A stretch of 41,086 bases of DNA from Pseudomonadota bacterium (lineage in GTDB: Bacteria; Pseudomonadota; Alphaproteobacteria; Rickettsiales; UBA3002), in the NCBI GenBank assembly GCA_040384265.1, contig JAZKJM010000002.1:121574-162659 (forward strand). Direction: 5' to 3'. The position numbers and the translations under genes were made by a program. This document shows, one piece after another, positions 24,438 through 33,825 of this stretch. Each line of letters starts with the position of its first letter. Within the stretch, counting starts at the first letter, position 1. The notes under the pieces are model-generated. The model did not search any database and was not told the origin of the DNA. It saw only the letters and a list, made by a program, of their open reading frames with translations.

Positions 24438-25493
24438 ATGACCGCTGACCTGCACCTACCTACCCCCCCCATCCTCAACCTCATGCTCGGCAAAAAGCGG
24501 GGCGGGCTGGAACAAGCGGCGCTCGATTACGCCGAGGCCCTCGCCCATGCGGGCATCCGCGCCCTCACCGTCATTTCGCCCGGTGCCTGGGTCGAAGCGC
24601 CACTGGTCGCCGCCCGCGTCACCCATGAATCCCTGCCCAACCATGCCCGCTGGGATATGCTCGCCGTCTGGCGCTTGCGGCGGCTAGCTAAGCGCACCGG
24701 CGCCCGCGCCATCATCTGCCATGGCAACCGCGCCCTCACCCTTGCGCTGATCGCGCTTAAGGGCCGCATTCCCGTCATCGCCGTCACCCATAATTATGCC
24801 ACCCGCCGCTGCGCGCGGGCGGATGCGTGTTTTGCCATCACCACCCATCTGGCCGAGCATCTGCGCGCGGCAGGCGTCACCGCCATCACCGCCATGCCCA
24901 ACATGGTGCGCCCGCACACGCCCGCGCCGCGCCCACCCTTCCGCCACCCGCCAGTGATCGGCAGCATGGGCCGCTTCGTGATGAAAAAAGGCTTCGACAC
25001 CTATCTGCACGCCCTTGCCATCGTCAAAGCGCAGGGCGTCGCGTTTCGCGCCATCCTGGGCGGCGAAGGCGAGCGCGCCGATGCGCTCAGCGCCTATATC
25101 GAGCATTACAGCCTCGAATCCCATGTCGAACTGCGCGGCTGGGTCAAAGATAAAAACGCCTTCTTCGAGGAGATCGACCTGTTCGTCCTGCCCTCGCTGC
25201 ACGAGCCGTTCGGCATCGTCCTGCTCGAAGCGATGACGCACGGTGTCCCCGTCATCACCAGCGACGCCGAGGGCCCGCGCGAAATCGTCCGCCACGGGGT
25301 CGATGCCATCGTCACCCCGCGCGGCGATGCGCAGGCGCTGGCCGAAGCCATCATCACAATGTTGGACGATGAGGCCCAGGCCCGTGCCCTCGCCGAGGCT
25401 GCCCAGCAGCATGTCGCGCAACATTATAGCCTTGCCGCCATGGCCACCCGTTTACAAACCGCACTGGCGCCCTATATCACTCCCCATGAGTGA
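24438..25493 (+). CDS. Glycosyltransferase, GT4 family (GT-B fold)
   Basis: A 351-residue protein. N-terminal half: LNLMLGKKRGGLEQAALDYAEAL, a GT-B acceptor domain with the GG-E-Q motif of GT4 enzymes. C-terminal half: PPVIGSMGRFVMKKGFDTYLHAL, FRAILGGEGERADAL, HVELRGWVKDKNAFFEEIDLFVLPSLHEPFGIVLLEAMTHGVPVITSDAEGPREIV. The EPFGIVLLEA motif is the nucleotide-sugar binding E-x7-E of this family. The sugar and acceptor are unknown; a role in surface polysaccharide or lipopolysaccharide is likely. The gene overlaps ygfZ by 8 bp, so they are coupled. Confidence 0.9.
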   Translation: MTADLHLPTPPILNLMLGKKRGGLEQAALDYAEALAHAGIRALTVISPGAWVEAPLVAARVTHESLPNHARWDMLAVWRLRRLAKRTGARAIICHGNRALTLALIALKGRIPVIAVTHNYATRRCARADACFAITTHLAEHLRAAGVTAITAMPNMVRPHTPAPRPPFRHPPVIGSMGRFVMKKGFDTYLHALAIVKAQGVAFRAILGGEGERADALSAYIEHYSLESHVELRGWVKDKNAFFEEIDLFVLPSLHEPFGIVLLEAMTHGVPVITSDAEGPREIVRHGVDAIVTPRGDAQALAEAIITMLDDEAQARALAEAAQQHVAQHYSLAAMATRLQTALAPYITPHE

Positions 25494-26238
25494 CCCGTTC
25501 GACAGCAGCCGCGCCATCCTTACCCTCACCGGGCCGGATGCCGCGCATCTGCTCCAAGGCATCCTGACGCAGGACATCACCAAACTGAACGATGATAAAA
25601 TCCAATTCGCCGCCCTATTGTCTCCGCAAGGAAAAATCCTCCACGACATGTTCGTCATCACCGGGGATAACCAGATCCTGCTCGACACCCCCGCTATGTA
25701 TAAAGACATCCTCCTCAAGCGCCTCGCCATGTATAAACTGCGCGCGCAGGTGACGATTGCGGATGCCAGCGACCATCTCCATGTCCACTACGGCGCCGCG
25801 GATGGGCTCGCCGACCCGCGCCACCCCGACCTGCCCACCCGCAGCTACGAGCCTGCAGCAGTCACCCCCCTCACCCCTGCCGATTATCGCGCCCGCAGCC
25901 TCGCCCTTGGCATCCCCGACAGCGCCCATGATTTTGCGCCCGATGAGGTCGTCGCTCTCGATGCCGGATACGACTTGCTCCACGCCATCAGCTTCACCAA
26001 AGGCTGCTATGTCGGCCAGGAAGTAACCGCCCGCATGCATTATAAAAACATCGCGCGCCGCGGCTTTTTCATCCTCGAATCCGACCTGCTCCCCCCCCGC
26101 CTCGCGCTGCTGAAATTTGAAGACGTCGAAGCCAAGAACGGTGCGGTGACGGTGGATAATCACCCCTACCACGCCCATCTTCCGGCATGGCTGAAACCAA
26201 AATTCGACCAATTCCAAAGCGCTTCCAAGAAGCAATAA
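25486..26238 (+). CDS. ygfZ: YgfZ/GcvT-domain Fe-S cluster protein
   Basis: A 250-residue protein. Residues 172-179 read KGCYVGQE, the signature of the YgfZ family, with the functionally important Cys174. The family binds folate and helps assemble or repair [4Fe-4S] enzymes such as MiaB. The N terminus has the GcvT-like LTGPDAAHLLQGILTQDI. Its ATG lies inside the 3' end of the glycosyltransferase (8-bp overlap). Confidence 0.92.
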   Translation: MSDPFDSSRAILTLTGPDAAHLLQGILTQDITKLNDDKIQFAALLSPQGKILHDMFVITGDNQILLDTPAMYKDILLKRLAMYKLRAQVTIADASDHLHVHYGAADGLADPRHPDLPTRSYEPAAVTPLTPADYRARSLALGIPDSAHDFAPDEVVALDAGYDLLHAISFTKGCYVGQEVTARMHYKNIARRGFFILESDLLPPRLALLKFEDVEAKNGAVTVDNHPYHAHLPAWLKPKFDQFQSASKKQ

Positions 26239-26329
26239 AATTATTCGCAGCCGTGGGCAGTATTGTATTTGGCAGCCCACCACCTACATGGTAGTTTGAA
26301 TCTAATAAAAAAAGGACGAGCGACGCGCC

Positions 26330-26995
26330 ATGAAACTTTTTCGGAAGGCCAAAACCATGCTTGCACCCGACACGTCCGACGCTATCACCCTCGCCAAAAC
26401 CGCCATTCAGCCCCCCAACATTATCGATGCCACCATCCAGCGCGGCTACCTCGCCGGGCAGCTGCTCGTCGCCACCCCGCTGGTCGATTCGGGCTGCTTC
26501 CAGAAATCGGTGATCTACATCTTCTCGCATTCGAGCGAAGGGGCGATGGGGCTCATCATCAACCAGCCGCTGGAGCTGATCAACTACAGCTCACTGATCG
26601 AAGGCATGAGCCTGCCGCACGATAGCCCCGCGCGCGAAGTCCCCGTCCATTTCGGCGGCCCGGTCGAGCGCACACGCGGCTTCGTGCTGCATTCGACGGA
26701 TTATTACCGCGACTTCTCCCTCGCCCGCTTTGGCGATATGGCCGTCACCGCCAGCAGCGCCATCCTTGGCGATATTGTCGCCGGCAAAGGCCCCAAACAT
26801 GCCGCCCTCATCGTCGGCCATGCCGGCTGGAGCGCCGGCCAGCTCGAAGCCGAGATCGAAGCCAACAGCTGGATCAGCGTCCCCGCTACCATCGACCTCA
26901 CCTTCACTACCGAGAACGAGTTGAAATGGGCCACCGCCAGCAAATCGCTCGGCATCGACATGGCCTTCTTCAGCACCGTCGTCGGGCATGCGTAG
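26330..26995 (+). CDS. YqgE/AlgH family protein (UPF0301)
   Basis: A 221-residue protein. Typical segments: YLAGQLLVATPLVDSGCFQKSVIYIFSHSSEGAMGLIINQPL, VHFGGPVERTRGFVLHS, and GHAGWSAGQLEAEIEANSW. This is the DUF179 (YqgE/AlgH) family, whose biochemical role is not settled. The N terminus is about 35 residues longer than usual if the ATG at 26330 is used; the Met at 26357 is an alternative. The upstream ribosome site is weak. A plausible TTTGAAT/TAATAAA promoter lies just upstream. Confidence 0.9.
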   Translation: MKLFRKAKTMLAPDTSDAITLAKTAIQPPNIIDATIQRGYLAGQLLVATPLVDSGCFQKSVIYIFSHSSEGAMGLIINQPLELINYSSLIEGMSLPHDSPAREVPVHFGGPVERTRGFVLHSTDYYRDFSLARFGDMAVTASSAILGDIVAGKGPKHAALIVGHAGWSAGQLEAEIEANSWISVPATIDLTFTTENELKWATASKSLGIDMAFFSTVVGHA

Positions 26996-27151
26996 GCTGC
27001 GCCTAAGCCGATGATACCTGTTCCCTGCTCGGGCTACTGCCCTCCCAATAGAACGCCGCTTCGCGGGCTGATGGCTCGCGCGGTCTGCTGAGTGTACCGG
27101 GTAGAGTCTGCGCCACCCTGCTACCCGCCCCTGAATAAGATGTATTCTGCC
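26996..27151. other. Non-coding gap with hairpins between yqgE and glyQ
   Basis: No convincing gene or known RNA. The stretch contains a CCGC-TTCG-CGG tetraloop-like hairpin near 27057 and complementary GGGTAG/CTACCC segments (about 27099-27126). It may be part of an RNA or the end of the yqgE transcript. No T-run is evident. Confidence 0.3.
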
Positions 27152-27180
27152 TTGATTTACCCGCCCTCAGCCGCTAGAAC
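27152..27180 (+). promoter_or_regulatory. Probable promoter of the glyQ operon
   Basis: TTGATT (27152-27157) and TAGAAC (27175-27180) are 17 bp apart, ending 26 bp before the glyQ ATG, which has AAGGGG upstream. Confidence 0.5.
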
Positions 27181-27206
27181 CGTCCCACTTTTAAGGGGCA
27201 TTATCG

Positions 27207-28103
27207 ATGGCACTCGCATTCCAGGATATCATCCTCACGCTGCAGAATTTCTGGGCGCGGCAGGGCTGCGTCATTTTGCAGCCCTACGACATGGAAGTCG
27301 GCGCCGGAACCTTCCACCCCGCCACCACCTTGCGCACACTTGGGCCGCGCCCGTGGAACTGCGCCTTCGTACAGCCCAGCCGCCGCCCGAAAGATGGCCG
27401 CTACGGCGAGAACCCTAACCGCCTGCAGCATTACTACCAGTTCCAGGTCATCCTCAAACCCTCGCCGGACAATCTCCAGCAGCTCTATCTCGACTCACTT
27501 CGTGAGCTTGGCGTTGATCCCATGATGCACGACATCCGTTTCGTCGAAGACGACTGGGAATCCCCCACCCTCGGCGCCTGGGGCCTCGGCTGGGAAGTCT
27601 GGTGCGATGGCATGGAAGTCACCCAATTCACCTATTTCCAGCAGGTCGGCGGCATCGAGTGCAGCCCCATCAGCGGCGAGCTGACCTACGGGCTGGAGCG
27701 CCTCGCCATGTATATCCAGGGCGTTGAAAACGTCTACGACCTGAAATGGAACGACGCCAAAAACGGCCAGCCGCAATTCACCTACGGCGATGTGTTCAAG
27801 CAAAACGAAGTGGAGTTCAGCGCCTACAACCTTGAGGCCGCCGACACCGCCCAGCTGTTCGAGCAATTCGCCCAGGCCGAGAAAGAATGCAACGCCCTGC
27901 TCAGCTTCACGCGCGATGGCGTGCCCGCCCCGCTGCCGCTGCCCGCCTACGACCAATGCATCAAAGCCTCCCACCGCTTTAACCTGCTCGATGCACGCGG
28001 CGTCATTGGCGTGACCGAGCGCGCGTCCTATATAGGACGTGTCCGCGCACTGGCCAAAGCCTGCTGCGAAGCATGGGTCAAAACACAAGGAGAAGTCGCA
28101 TGA
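27207..28103 (+). CDS. glyQ: Glycyl-tRNA synthetase alpha subunit
   Basis: A 298-residue protein, the standard size. It opens [43 protein letters not shown], the conserved start of GlyQ, and contains [30 protein letters not shown] and [22 protein letters not shown], the class II catalytic core. It works as an alpha2beta2 tetramer with GlyS. Its TGA overlaps the start of the 45-residue lipoprotein gene (ATGA). Confidence 0.98.
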   Translation: MALAFQDIILTLQNFWARQGCVILQPYDMEVGAGTFHPATTLRTLGPRPWNCAFVQPSRRPKDGRYGENPNRLQHYYQFQVILKPSPDNLQQLYLDSLRELGVDPMMHDIRFVEDDWESPTLGAWGLGWEVWCDGMEVTQFTYFQQVGGIECSPISGELTYGLERLAMYIQGVENVYDLKWNDAKNGQPQFTYGDVFKQNEVEFSAYNLEAADTAQLFEQFAQAEKECNALLSFTRDGVPAPLPLPAYDQCIKASHRFNLLDARGVIGVTERASYIGRVRALAKACCEAWVKTQGEVA

Positions 28104-28237
28104 TATTGCGCGCGCTTGCTTCCCTGACACTGATGGCGCTGACCGCCTGCGACAGCGATGTGCATTACGTCGCCGCAGCCCCCACCGGTGAAGTGACCGT
28201 TTCACCCCTCGATAACGACATGGAGTCGGGCCAATGA
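28100..28237 (+). CDS. Tiny lipoprotein
   Basis: A 45-residue protein ([17 protein letters not shown]...). The N-terminal hydrophobic segment ends in LTAC, a lipobox placing a lipidated Cys at residue 17. The mature peptide is only about 29 residues, acidic and Val/Pro/Thr-rich. Coupling is tight on both sides: ATGA with the glyQ stop and ATGA with the panD start (28234-28237). This small ORF is easily missed. It resembles an operon-embedded entericidin-type or unclassified lipoprotein; the function is unknown. Confidence 0.7.
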   Translation: MILRALASLTLMALTACDSDVHYVAAAPTGEVTVSPLDNDMESGQ

Positions 28238-28656
28238 TCCTCACGCTGATGAAAGGCAAGATCCACCGCGCCGTCTGCACGGGCGCCGATCTGAACTATA
28301 ACGGCTCCATCACTGTGGACCCGAACCTGCTGGAAGCAGCAGGCATCCTGCCGCATGAGCAGGTGGATGTGCTCGACATCACCAACGGCGCGCGCCTGAC
28401 GACCTATGCGATCCCGTCCAAAAAACGCGGCGGTGGCGAGATCACCATCAACGGTGCCGCCGCCCATCTCATCAAAAAAGGCGACCTGCTCATTATCTGC
28501 GCCTACGCGATGATGAAGGAAAAAGAAGCCAAAAAACACCAGCCCACCGTGATTTTAGTCGATGCGAAAAACCGCGTCGCCAAAACCGCCCGCGTTTCGC
28601 GGCCCGGCCGCCATGTGCAGCCCAAGCCCGTCGCACGCAGCACAAGGAAGAAATAA
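28234..28656 (+). CDS. panD: Aspartate 1-decarboxylase
   Basis: A 140-residue proenzyme that forms beta-alanine from aspartate for pantothenate and CoA. The self-cleavage site is Gly24-Ser25 in LNYNGSITVD, generating the pyruvoyl group. Lys9, Tyr22, Arg54, Thr57 and Tyr58 (GARLTTYAI) line up with E. coli PanD, and NGAAAHL follows. The basic C-terminal tail is a little longer than usual. It overlaps the lipoprotein gene (ATGA) and glyS (TAATG), so it lies inside the glycyl-tRNA synthetase operon. Confidence 0.95.
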   Translation: MILTLMKGKIHRAVCTGADLNYNGSITVDPNLLEAAGILPHEQVDVLDITNGARLTTYAIPSKKRGGGEITINGAAAHLIKKGDLLIICAYAMMKEKEAKKHQPTVILVDAKNRVAKTARVSRPGRHVQPKPVARSTRKK

Positions 28657-30623
28657 TGGCGACGTTCCTGCTCGAACTGTTTTCGGAAGAAATCCCCTCG
28701 CGCATGCAGCGCGGCGCAGCGGAGCAATTGCAGCGCCTGATCGCCAGCGGGTTTGAGAAAAACATGCTGCAGCCCACGGCCACCAAAACCTTCGTCAGCC
28801 CGCGCCATCTGGCCATCCAGTGCGAGGGCCTGCCCCTCATCCAGCCCGACACACGCGAAGAAAAACGCGGCCCCAAACTGGGCGCGCCTGCACAGGCGCT
28901 CAGCGGCTTCCTCACCGCCAGCGGCCTCACCCTCGAGCAGTGCGAGCAGCGCGACGGCTATTATTACGCCACCATCGAACGCAAAGGCCGCCCCGTTGCG
29001 CAGGTCGTCCGCGAGGTTGTCGAAGCCGCGCTTGCCGCTTTTAGCTGGCCCAAATCCATGCGCTGGGGCAGCCGCCCGCTCGTTTGGGTACGGCCACTGC
29101 ACCGCATCGCCTGCCTGCTGGATGAAGCTGTCATCCCCGTCCAGTTCGCCCATCTCACCGGCAGCAACATCACGCAGGGCCACCGTTTCCTCAGCCCGGC
29201 GGAGATCACCATCCCCCACGCCGCGCAGTATGAATCGCTGCTCGCCAGCGCCCACGTGATCGTTGACTACACCGCCCGCCGCGCAAAAATTGCTGCAGCA
29301 ATTGCTGCACTCGCCAGCGCAGCAAAACTGAGCGTCGTCACCGATGAAGCCCTGCTCGATGAAGTGACCGGCCTGGTCGAATGGCCCGTGCCGCTGCTGG
29401 GCATGTTCGATGCCGCCTTCCTCACCCTGCCGCCCGAGGTGCTGATCTCGGAAATGAAAGTCCACCAGCGCTATTTCGCACTGAACGATGCCAGCGGCGC
29501 CCTCACCAACCAGTTCATCGCCGTCGCCAACATGGTCACGGCGGATGGCGGCAAAGCCGTCATCGCCGGCAATGCCCGCGTGCTGCGCGCCCGCCTCAGC
29601 GACGGCGCCTTCTACTGGGAGCAGGACCGCAAAAAGTCGCTGCGTGATTGGGCGGACGGGCTGAAGGATGTCGTGTTCCACGCCAAAGTCGGCATGATGG
29701 ATGAGAAAGTCGCGCGCATCGAAACCCTTGCCCTCACGCTCGCCAAAGCCGTCGGCTTCACCGATACTGCCAGCGTCACCCGCGCCGCACAGCTCTGCAA
29801 GGCCGACCTCACCTCCGGCATGGTCGGCGAATTCCCGGATCTCCAGGGCATCATGGGCCGCTACTACGCCACCGCCCAGGGCGAATCCGCCGCCGTCGCC
29901 GACGCCATCCGCGACCATTACAAACCCGTCGGCGCGAACGACTCCGTGCCCGAGTCCCCACTCGCCGCCATCATCGCCATTGCCGATAAGCTCGATGCTA
30001 TCATCAGCCTTTTTGCTGCAGGTGAAAAACCGACCGGCAGCAAAGACCCGTTGGCGTTGCGCCGCGCGGCGCTTGGCGTGTTGCGCATTCTCAACCACCA
30101 TCAATGGTCGCTCGATATTGCTTCCCTCGACAGCCGCGTCACCGCGGATGTCAGCGAGTTCTTCCGCGACCGCCTGCAGAATTTGCTGCGCGAAGAAGGA
30201 CTCCGCGCCGATGTAGTGGATGCTTACCTGAGCACCGCCGAGCATGGCTTCAACCCCCTCGCCATCGCCACCCGCGCCCGCACCCTCGCCGAGTGGCTCG
30301 CCACCAGCGCCGGCAAAGAATCACTCGCCGCCATCAAGCGCGCCAGCAACATCCTCGCCGCGGAAGAGAAAAAAGCAAAAAAATCCTTCGATCCCAGCAC
30401 TGCTGCATCCCTCCCTAAACCTGCAGACCAAAAACTCATTGCCGCATTGCAACAGCCAATCACTACACCGAAGGGCCTCGAATCCCTCACCGCCCCCATC
30501 AACCAGTTCTTCACCGATATTCTCGTGACCGAACCCGACTTCCGCAACGCACGCCTTGGCCTTCTCGCCCAGGTCCGCGCCACCGCCGCCACCATCGCCG
30601 ACTTCTCCAAAATCGAAGGATAG
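28656..30623 (+). CDS. glyS: Glycyl-tRNA synthetase beta subunit
   Basis: A 655-residue protein; slightly shorter than typical (about 690). It begins ATFLLELFSEEIPSRMQRGAAEQL and has the conserved FVSPRHLAIQ, SWPKSMRWG, GHRFLSP, and VHQRYFALNDASGALTNQFIAVANM segments, with the HD-like and tRNA-binding C-terminal parts. It binds tRNA-Gly in the alpha2beta2 complex. It overlaps panD by TAATG, and ppdK follows after 4 bp. A run of GCT-GCA Ala codons near 29287 stands out from the GCC/GCG-rich remainder. Confidence 0.97.
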   Translation: MATFLLELFSEEIPSRMQRGAAEQLQRLIASGFEKNMLQPTATKTFVSPRHLAIQCEGLPLIQPDTREEKRGPKLGAPAQALSGFLTASGLTLEQCEQRDGYYYATIERKGRPVAQVVREVVEAALAAFSWPKSMRWGSRPLVWVRPLHRIACLLDEAVIPVQFAHLTGSNITQGHRFLSPAEITIPHAAQYESLLASAHVIVDYTARRAKIAAAIAALASAAKLSVVTDEALLDEVTGLVEWPVPLLGMFDAAFLTLPPEVLISEMKVHQRYFALNDASGALTNQFIAVANMVTADGGKAVIAGNARVLRARLSDGAFYWEQDRKKSLRDWADGLKDVVFHAKVGMMDEKVARIETLALTLAKAVGFTDTASVTRAAQLCKADLTSGMVGEFPDLQGIMGRYYATAQGESAAVADAIRDHYKPVGANDSVPESPLAAIIAIADKLDAIISLFAAGEKPTGSKDPLALRRAALGVLRILNHHQWSLDIASLDSRVTADVSEFFRDRLQNLLREEGLRADVVDAYLSTAEHGFNPLAIATRARTLAEWLATSAGKESLAAIKRASNILAAEEKKAKKSFDPSTAASLPKPADQKLIAALQQPITTPKGLESLTAPINQFFTDILVTEPDFRNARLGLLAQVRATAATIADFSKIEG

Positions 30624-30627
30624 CCCC

Positions 30628-33327
30628 ATGAAAACCGCCGCCGCAAAAAAAACCGCCGCCGCCGACAAACTCGTTTACACGTTCGGTGATGGCCATGCCG
30701 AAGGCTCCGTCGCCATGAAAAACCAGCTCGGCGGCAAGGGCGCCAACCTCGCCGATATGTGCGCGCTTGGCCTGCCCGTCCCCCCCGGCTTCACCCTGAC
30801 GACGGATGTCTGCGTCGCCTATTATGCGGCGCAAAAAAACTTCCCCGAAACCCTCGCCGAGCAGGTCGAAGCCGGTGTGCGCACCATCGAGCAGGAAGTC
30901 GGCCGCGCCTTTGGCGACGCAAAAAACCCGCTGCTGGTTTCCGTGCGCTCCGGCGCCCGCGCCTCCATGCCCGGCATGATGGACACCATCCTCAATCTCG
31001 GCCTCAACGATGAAACCGTCGAAGGCCTCGCCCTCAAAACCGGCAACGCGCGCTTCGCCTATGATTCCTACCGCCGCTTCATCCAGATGTATGCCGATGT
31101 CGTCCTCGGCGTCGATCACGACGTGTTCGAAGACCTGCTCGACCTGATGAAAAACGAGCGCGATTTCTCGCAAGACACCGACCTCACCGCGGATGATCTG
31201 AAAGAACTGGTCGCGCAATATAAAGAGCGCGTCGCCGCCACCCTCAAGCGCCCCTTCCCGCAGGATGTGAACGAGCAGCTCTGGGGCGCCATCCGCGCCG
31301 TGATGGATAGCTGGATGAACCCGCGCGCCTGCACCTACCGCGCGCTGCACGACATCCCCGCCGATTGGGGCACCGCCGTCAACATCCAGTCGATGGTGTT
31401 TGGCAATATGGGCGATGATTGCGCCACTGGCGTCGCCTTCACCCGCAACCCCAGCACCGGCGAAAAACTGTTTTACGGCGAATTCCTCGTCAACGCGCAG
31501 GGCGAAGATGTCGTCGCCGGCATCCGCACCCCGCAGCCGCTCACCGTGCAAGGCAAAGCCGAAGGCGGCGACCTGCCAAGCATGGAAGAAGTGATGCCCG
31601 ACGTCTATCAGGACCTCGTGCGCATCTACCAGAAACTCGAAGCCCATTACCGCGATATGCAGGACATCGAGTTCACCGTCGAGAACCGCAAACTCTGGAT
31701 GCTGCAGACCCGCAACGGCAAGCGCACCGCCAAGGCCAGCCTCAAAATCGCGGTCGATATGGTGCAGGAAAACCTGATCACCAAAGAAGAAGCCTTGCTG
31801 CGCATCGACCCGCTCTCGCTCGATCAATTGCTGCACCCGCAGATCGACCCGAAAGCAAAAAAACAAGTGGTCGCCAAAGGCCTGCCAGCCTCGCCCGGCG
31901 CTGCTTCCGGCAAGGTCGTGTTCACTGCGGAGGACGCCGAAATTGCTGCAGGCAAAAAAGAGAAAGTCATTCTCGTACGCATCGAAACCTCGCCGGAAGA
32001 TATTCACGGCATGCATGCCGCCCAGGGCATTCTCACCGCACGCGGCGGCATGACCAGCCACGCCGCTGTGGTCGCGCGCGGCATGGGCAAATGCTGCGTT
32101 TCCGGTGCCGGGGACATCCGCATCAACTACGCCCGCAAGGAATTTTCCGCCGGTTCGCTGACCATCCGCGAAGGCGAAATCATCACCCTCAACGGCTCCA
32201 CCGGCGAAGTCATGCTTGGCGAAGTCGCCACCATGGAGCCCAATCTCTCGGGTGATTTCTCCACCGTCATGGCCTGGGCGGATGCCGTGCGCACCCTGCA
32301 TGTGCGCGCCAACGCCGAAACCCCGCTGGATGCAAAAACCGCCCGCGGCTTTGGCGCCCAAGGCATCGGTCTGTGTCGCACCGAGCATATGTTCTTCGAT
32401 GCCGAACGCATCGTCGCCGTGCGCGAGATGATCGTCGCCGAGAGCAAAAAAGCGCGCGAAGTCGCCCTCGCCAAATTGCTGCCCTACCAGCGCAAGGACT
32501 TCATCGAGATTTTCGAGATCATGGACGGCCTGCCCGTCACCATCCGCCTGCTCGATCCGCCGCTGCATGAATTCCTGCCGCACAGCGAAGCCGAAATGCA
32601 GGAGGTGGCCGATGCCTCCAACCTGCCGCTGGATGCCGTGAAATACCGCGCCAGCCAGCTGCACGAAGCCAACCCCATGCTCGGCCACCGCGGCTGCCGC
32701 CTTGGCATCACCTATCCGGAAATCTACGCCATGCAGGCGCGCGCGCTATTCGAAGCCGTCGTTGAAGTGCAGGCCCAAGGCAAAAAAGTGATCCCGGAAA
32801 TCATGGTGCCACTCGTCATGACGCGCAAGGAATTGCAGCTGATGAAGGCCATCATCGACCAGGAGGCGCAGGAGGTCATGCAGGCATCCGGCACCACCAT
32901 CGCCTACCAGGTCGGCACCATGATCGAGCTGCCGCGCGCCGCCCTGCGCGCCGGGGAAATCGCCGAATTCGCCGAGTTCTTCAGCTTCGGCACCAACGAT
33001 CTGACCCAGACCACGCTTGGCATCTCGCGTGACGATGCGGCAAGCTTCATCGAGCATTACAAAAAACAAGGCGTCATCGAGCAGGATCCCTTCGTCACCC
33101 TCGATCAGGACGGCGTCGGCGAGCTGATTACCCTTGCCGCCGAACGTGGCCGTGCCACCCGCCCGGGTATCAAGCTTGGCATCTGCGGCGAGCATGGCGG
33201 CGACCCCGCCTCCATCCATTTCTGCCAGAAAGTCGGGCTGCATTACGTCAGCTGCTCGCCCTACCGCGTACCGATCGCCCGCCTGGCCGCCGCCCAAGCC
33301 GCGATCAAAGCCAAGGCTGCAAAATAA
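30628..33327 (+). CDS. ppdK: Pyruvate, phosphate dikinase
   Basis: An 899-residue enzyme that interconverts pyruvate, ATP and phosphate with PEP, AMP and pyrophosphate. The order of domains is the ATP-grasp N-terminal part (VYTFGDGH, NQLGGKGANLADM, RSGARASMPGMMDTILNLGLN), the central phospho-His swivel domain (ARGGMTSHAAVVARGMGKCC) and the C-terminal PEP/pyruvate TIM barrel (GLCRTEHMFF, FGTNDLTQTT, GICGEHGGDP). The start at 30628 has AAGGA eight bases upstream. It is last in the glyQ operon and is followed by a strong terminator. Confidence 0.98.
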   Translation: MKTAAAKKTAAADKLVYTFGDGHAEGSVAMKNQLGGKGANLADMCALGLPVPPGFTLTTDVCVAYYAAQKNFPETLAEQVEAGVRTIEQEVGRAFGDAKNPLLVSVRSGARASMPGMMDTILNLGLNDETVEGLALKTGNARFAYDSYRRFIQMYADVVLGVDHDVFEDLLDLMKNERDFSQDTDLTADDLKELVAQYKERVAATLKRPFPQDVNEQLWGAIRAVMDSWMNPRACTYRALHDIPADWGTAVNIQSMVFGNMGDDCATGVAFTRNPSTGEKLFYGEFLVNAQGEDVVAGIRTPQPLTVQGKAEGGDLPSMEEVMPDVYQDLVRIYQKLEAHYRDMQDIEFTVENRKLWMLQTRNGKRTAKASLKIAVDMVQENLITKEEALLRIDPLSLDQLLHPQIDPKAKKQVVAKGLPASPGAASGKVVFTAEDAEIAAGKKEKVILVRIETSPEDIHGMHAAQGILTARGGMTSHAAVVARGMGKCCVSGAGDIRINYARKEFSAGSLTIREGEIITLNGSTGEVMLGEVATMEPNLSGDFSTVMAWADAVRTLHVRANAETPLDAKTARGFGAQGIGLCRTEHMFFDAERIVAVREMIVAESKKAREVALAKLLPYQRKDFIEIFEIMDGLPVTIRLLDPPLHEFLPHSEAEMQEVADASNLPLDAVKYRASQLHEANPMLGHRGCRLGITYPEIYAMQARALFEAVVEVQAQGKKVIPEIMVPLVMTRKELQLMKAIIDQEAQEVMQASGTTIAYQVGTMIELPRAALRAGEIAEFAEFFSFGTNDLTQTTLGISRDDAASFIEHYKKQGVIEQDPFVTLDQDGVGELITLAAERGRATRPGIKLGICGEHGGDPASIHFCQKVGLHYVSCSPYRVPIARLAAAQAAIKAKAAK

Positions 33328-33369
33328 AAAACACCGCCATGCGCGCGAAAGCAGGCATGGCGGTGTTTT
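33328..33369. terminator. Bidirectional terminator after ppdK
   Basis: Perfect 15-bp arms (AAAACACCGCCATGC, 33328-33342, and its complement 33355-33369) with A- and T-runs. It serves ppdK (+) and the exported protein at 33394 (-). Confidence 0.9.
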
Positions 33370-33393
33370 AAATTCCTATGGAAAATTTGTCGC

Positions 33394-33765
33394 TTACTTG
33401 CGGTTCGTGCGCTTTACCCGGTTTTGCAGCATCAGCTTACCTTCCGGCCAGATGACGTAATTATTATCCGGATCCGCCGGGATATTTTCCGTCCGCGCGG
33501 CGCCGACAATGCCTGAAAGCAAACCATCGGAATGGATACTGCCTTTTGATTTCTTCGGTTGCTGCGCGCTCAGCAGCGACAGATAGCCGCCCGTCGTGCC
33601 ATAAAAATATTCCGTCGCCCCCGGGGCAATTTCATGCACTTCCGGCGCGCCCTGCCCCGCCAGTTCAACACGGTGAGGCACGTTATCGAGATTGGTGACA
33701 TTCAGCGCCATCACCGGCGTAGCAAATGCAGCAAGTGCAACAGCAATAAGCAAACATGATTTCAT
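33394..33765 (-). CDS. Exported protein, unknown
   Basis: A 123-residue protein that I do not recognise. The signal peptide is clear (MKSCLLIAVALAAFATPVMA, cleavage at about 20-21). The mature part begins LNVTNLDNVPHRVEL and looks like a small beta-sandwich, with a basic C terminus (RVKRTNRK). It has no Cys after the signal. A GGAGG six bases upstream of the ATG supports the start, and TATGAT farther upstream could be a -10. Confidence 0.78.
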   Translation of the reverse strand: MKSCLLIAVALAAFATPVMALNVTNLDNVPHRVELAGQGAPEVHEIAPGATEYFYGTTGGYLSLLSAQQPKKSKGSIHSDGLLSGIVGAARTENIPADPDNNYVIWPEGKLMLQNRVKRTNRK

Positions 33766-33825
33766 GGCAGGCCTCCGTAGTGGTTTCGCGCATCATAGTC
33801 CACCCGGATAAAAATGCCATCCGGT

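Noticed and set aside
26996-27151. Possible structured non-coding RNA or riboswitch before glyQ
   Set aside because: Some hairpins are visible, but none of the conserved cores of 6S, SRP RNA, RNase P RNA, tmRNA or glycine riboswitches could be recognised.
28503-30245. Minus-strand frame of 580 codons
   Set aside because: Antisense to glyS, which has clear family motifs over the whole stretch.
30511-32688. Minus-strand frame of 725 codons
   Set aside because: It is the antisense shadow of ppdK. The composition is typical of a reverse complement of GC-rich coding DNA and ppdK is unambiguous.
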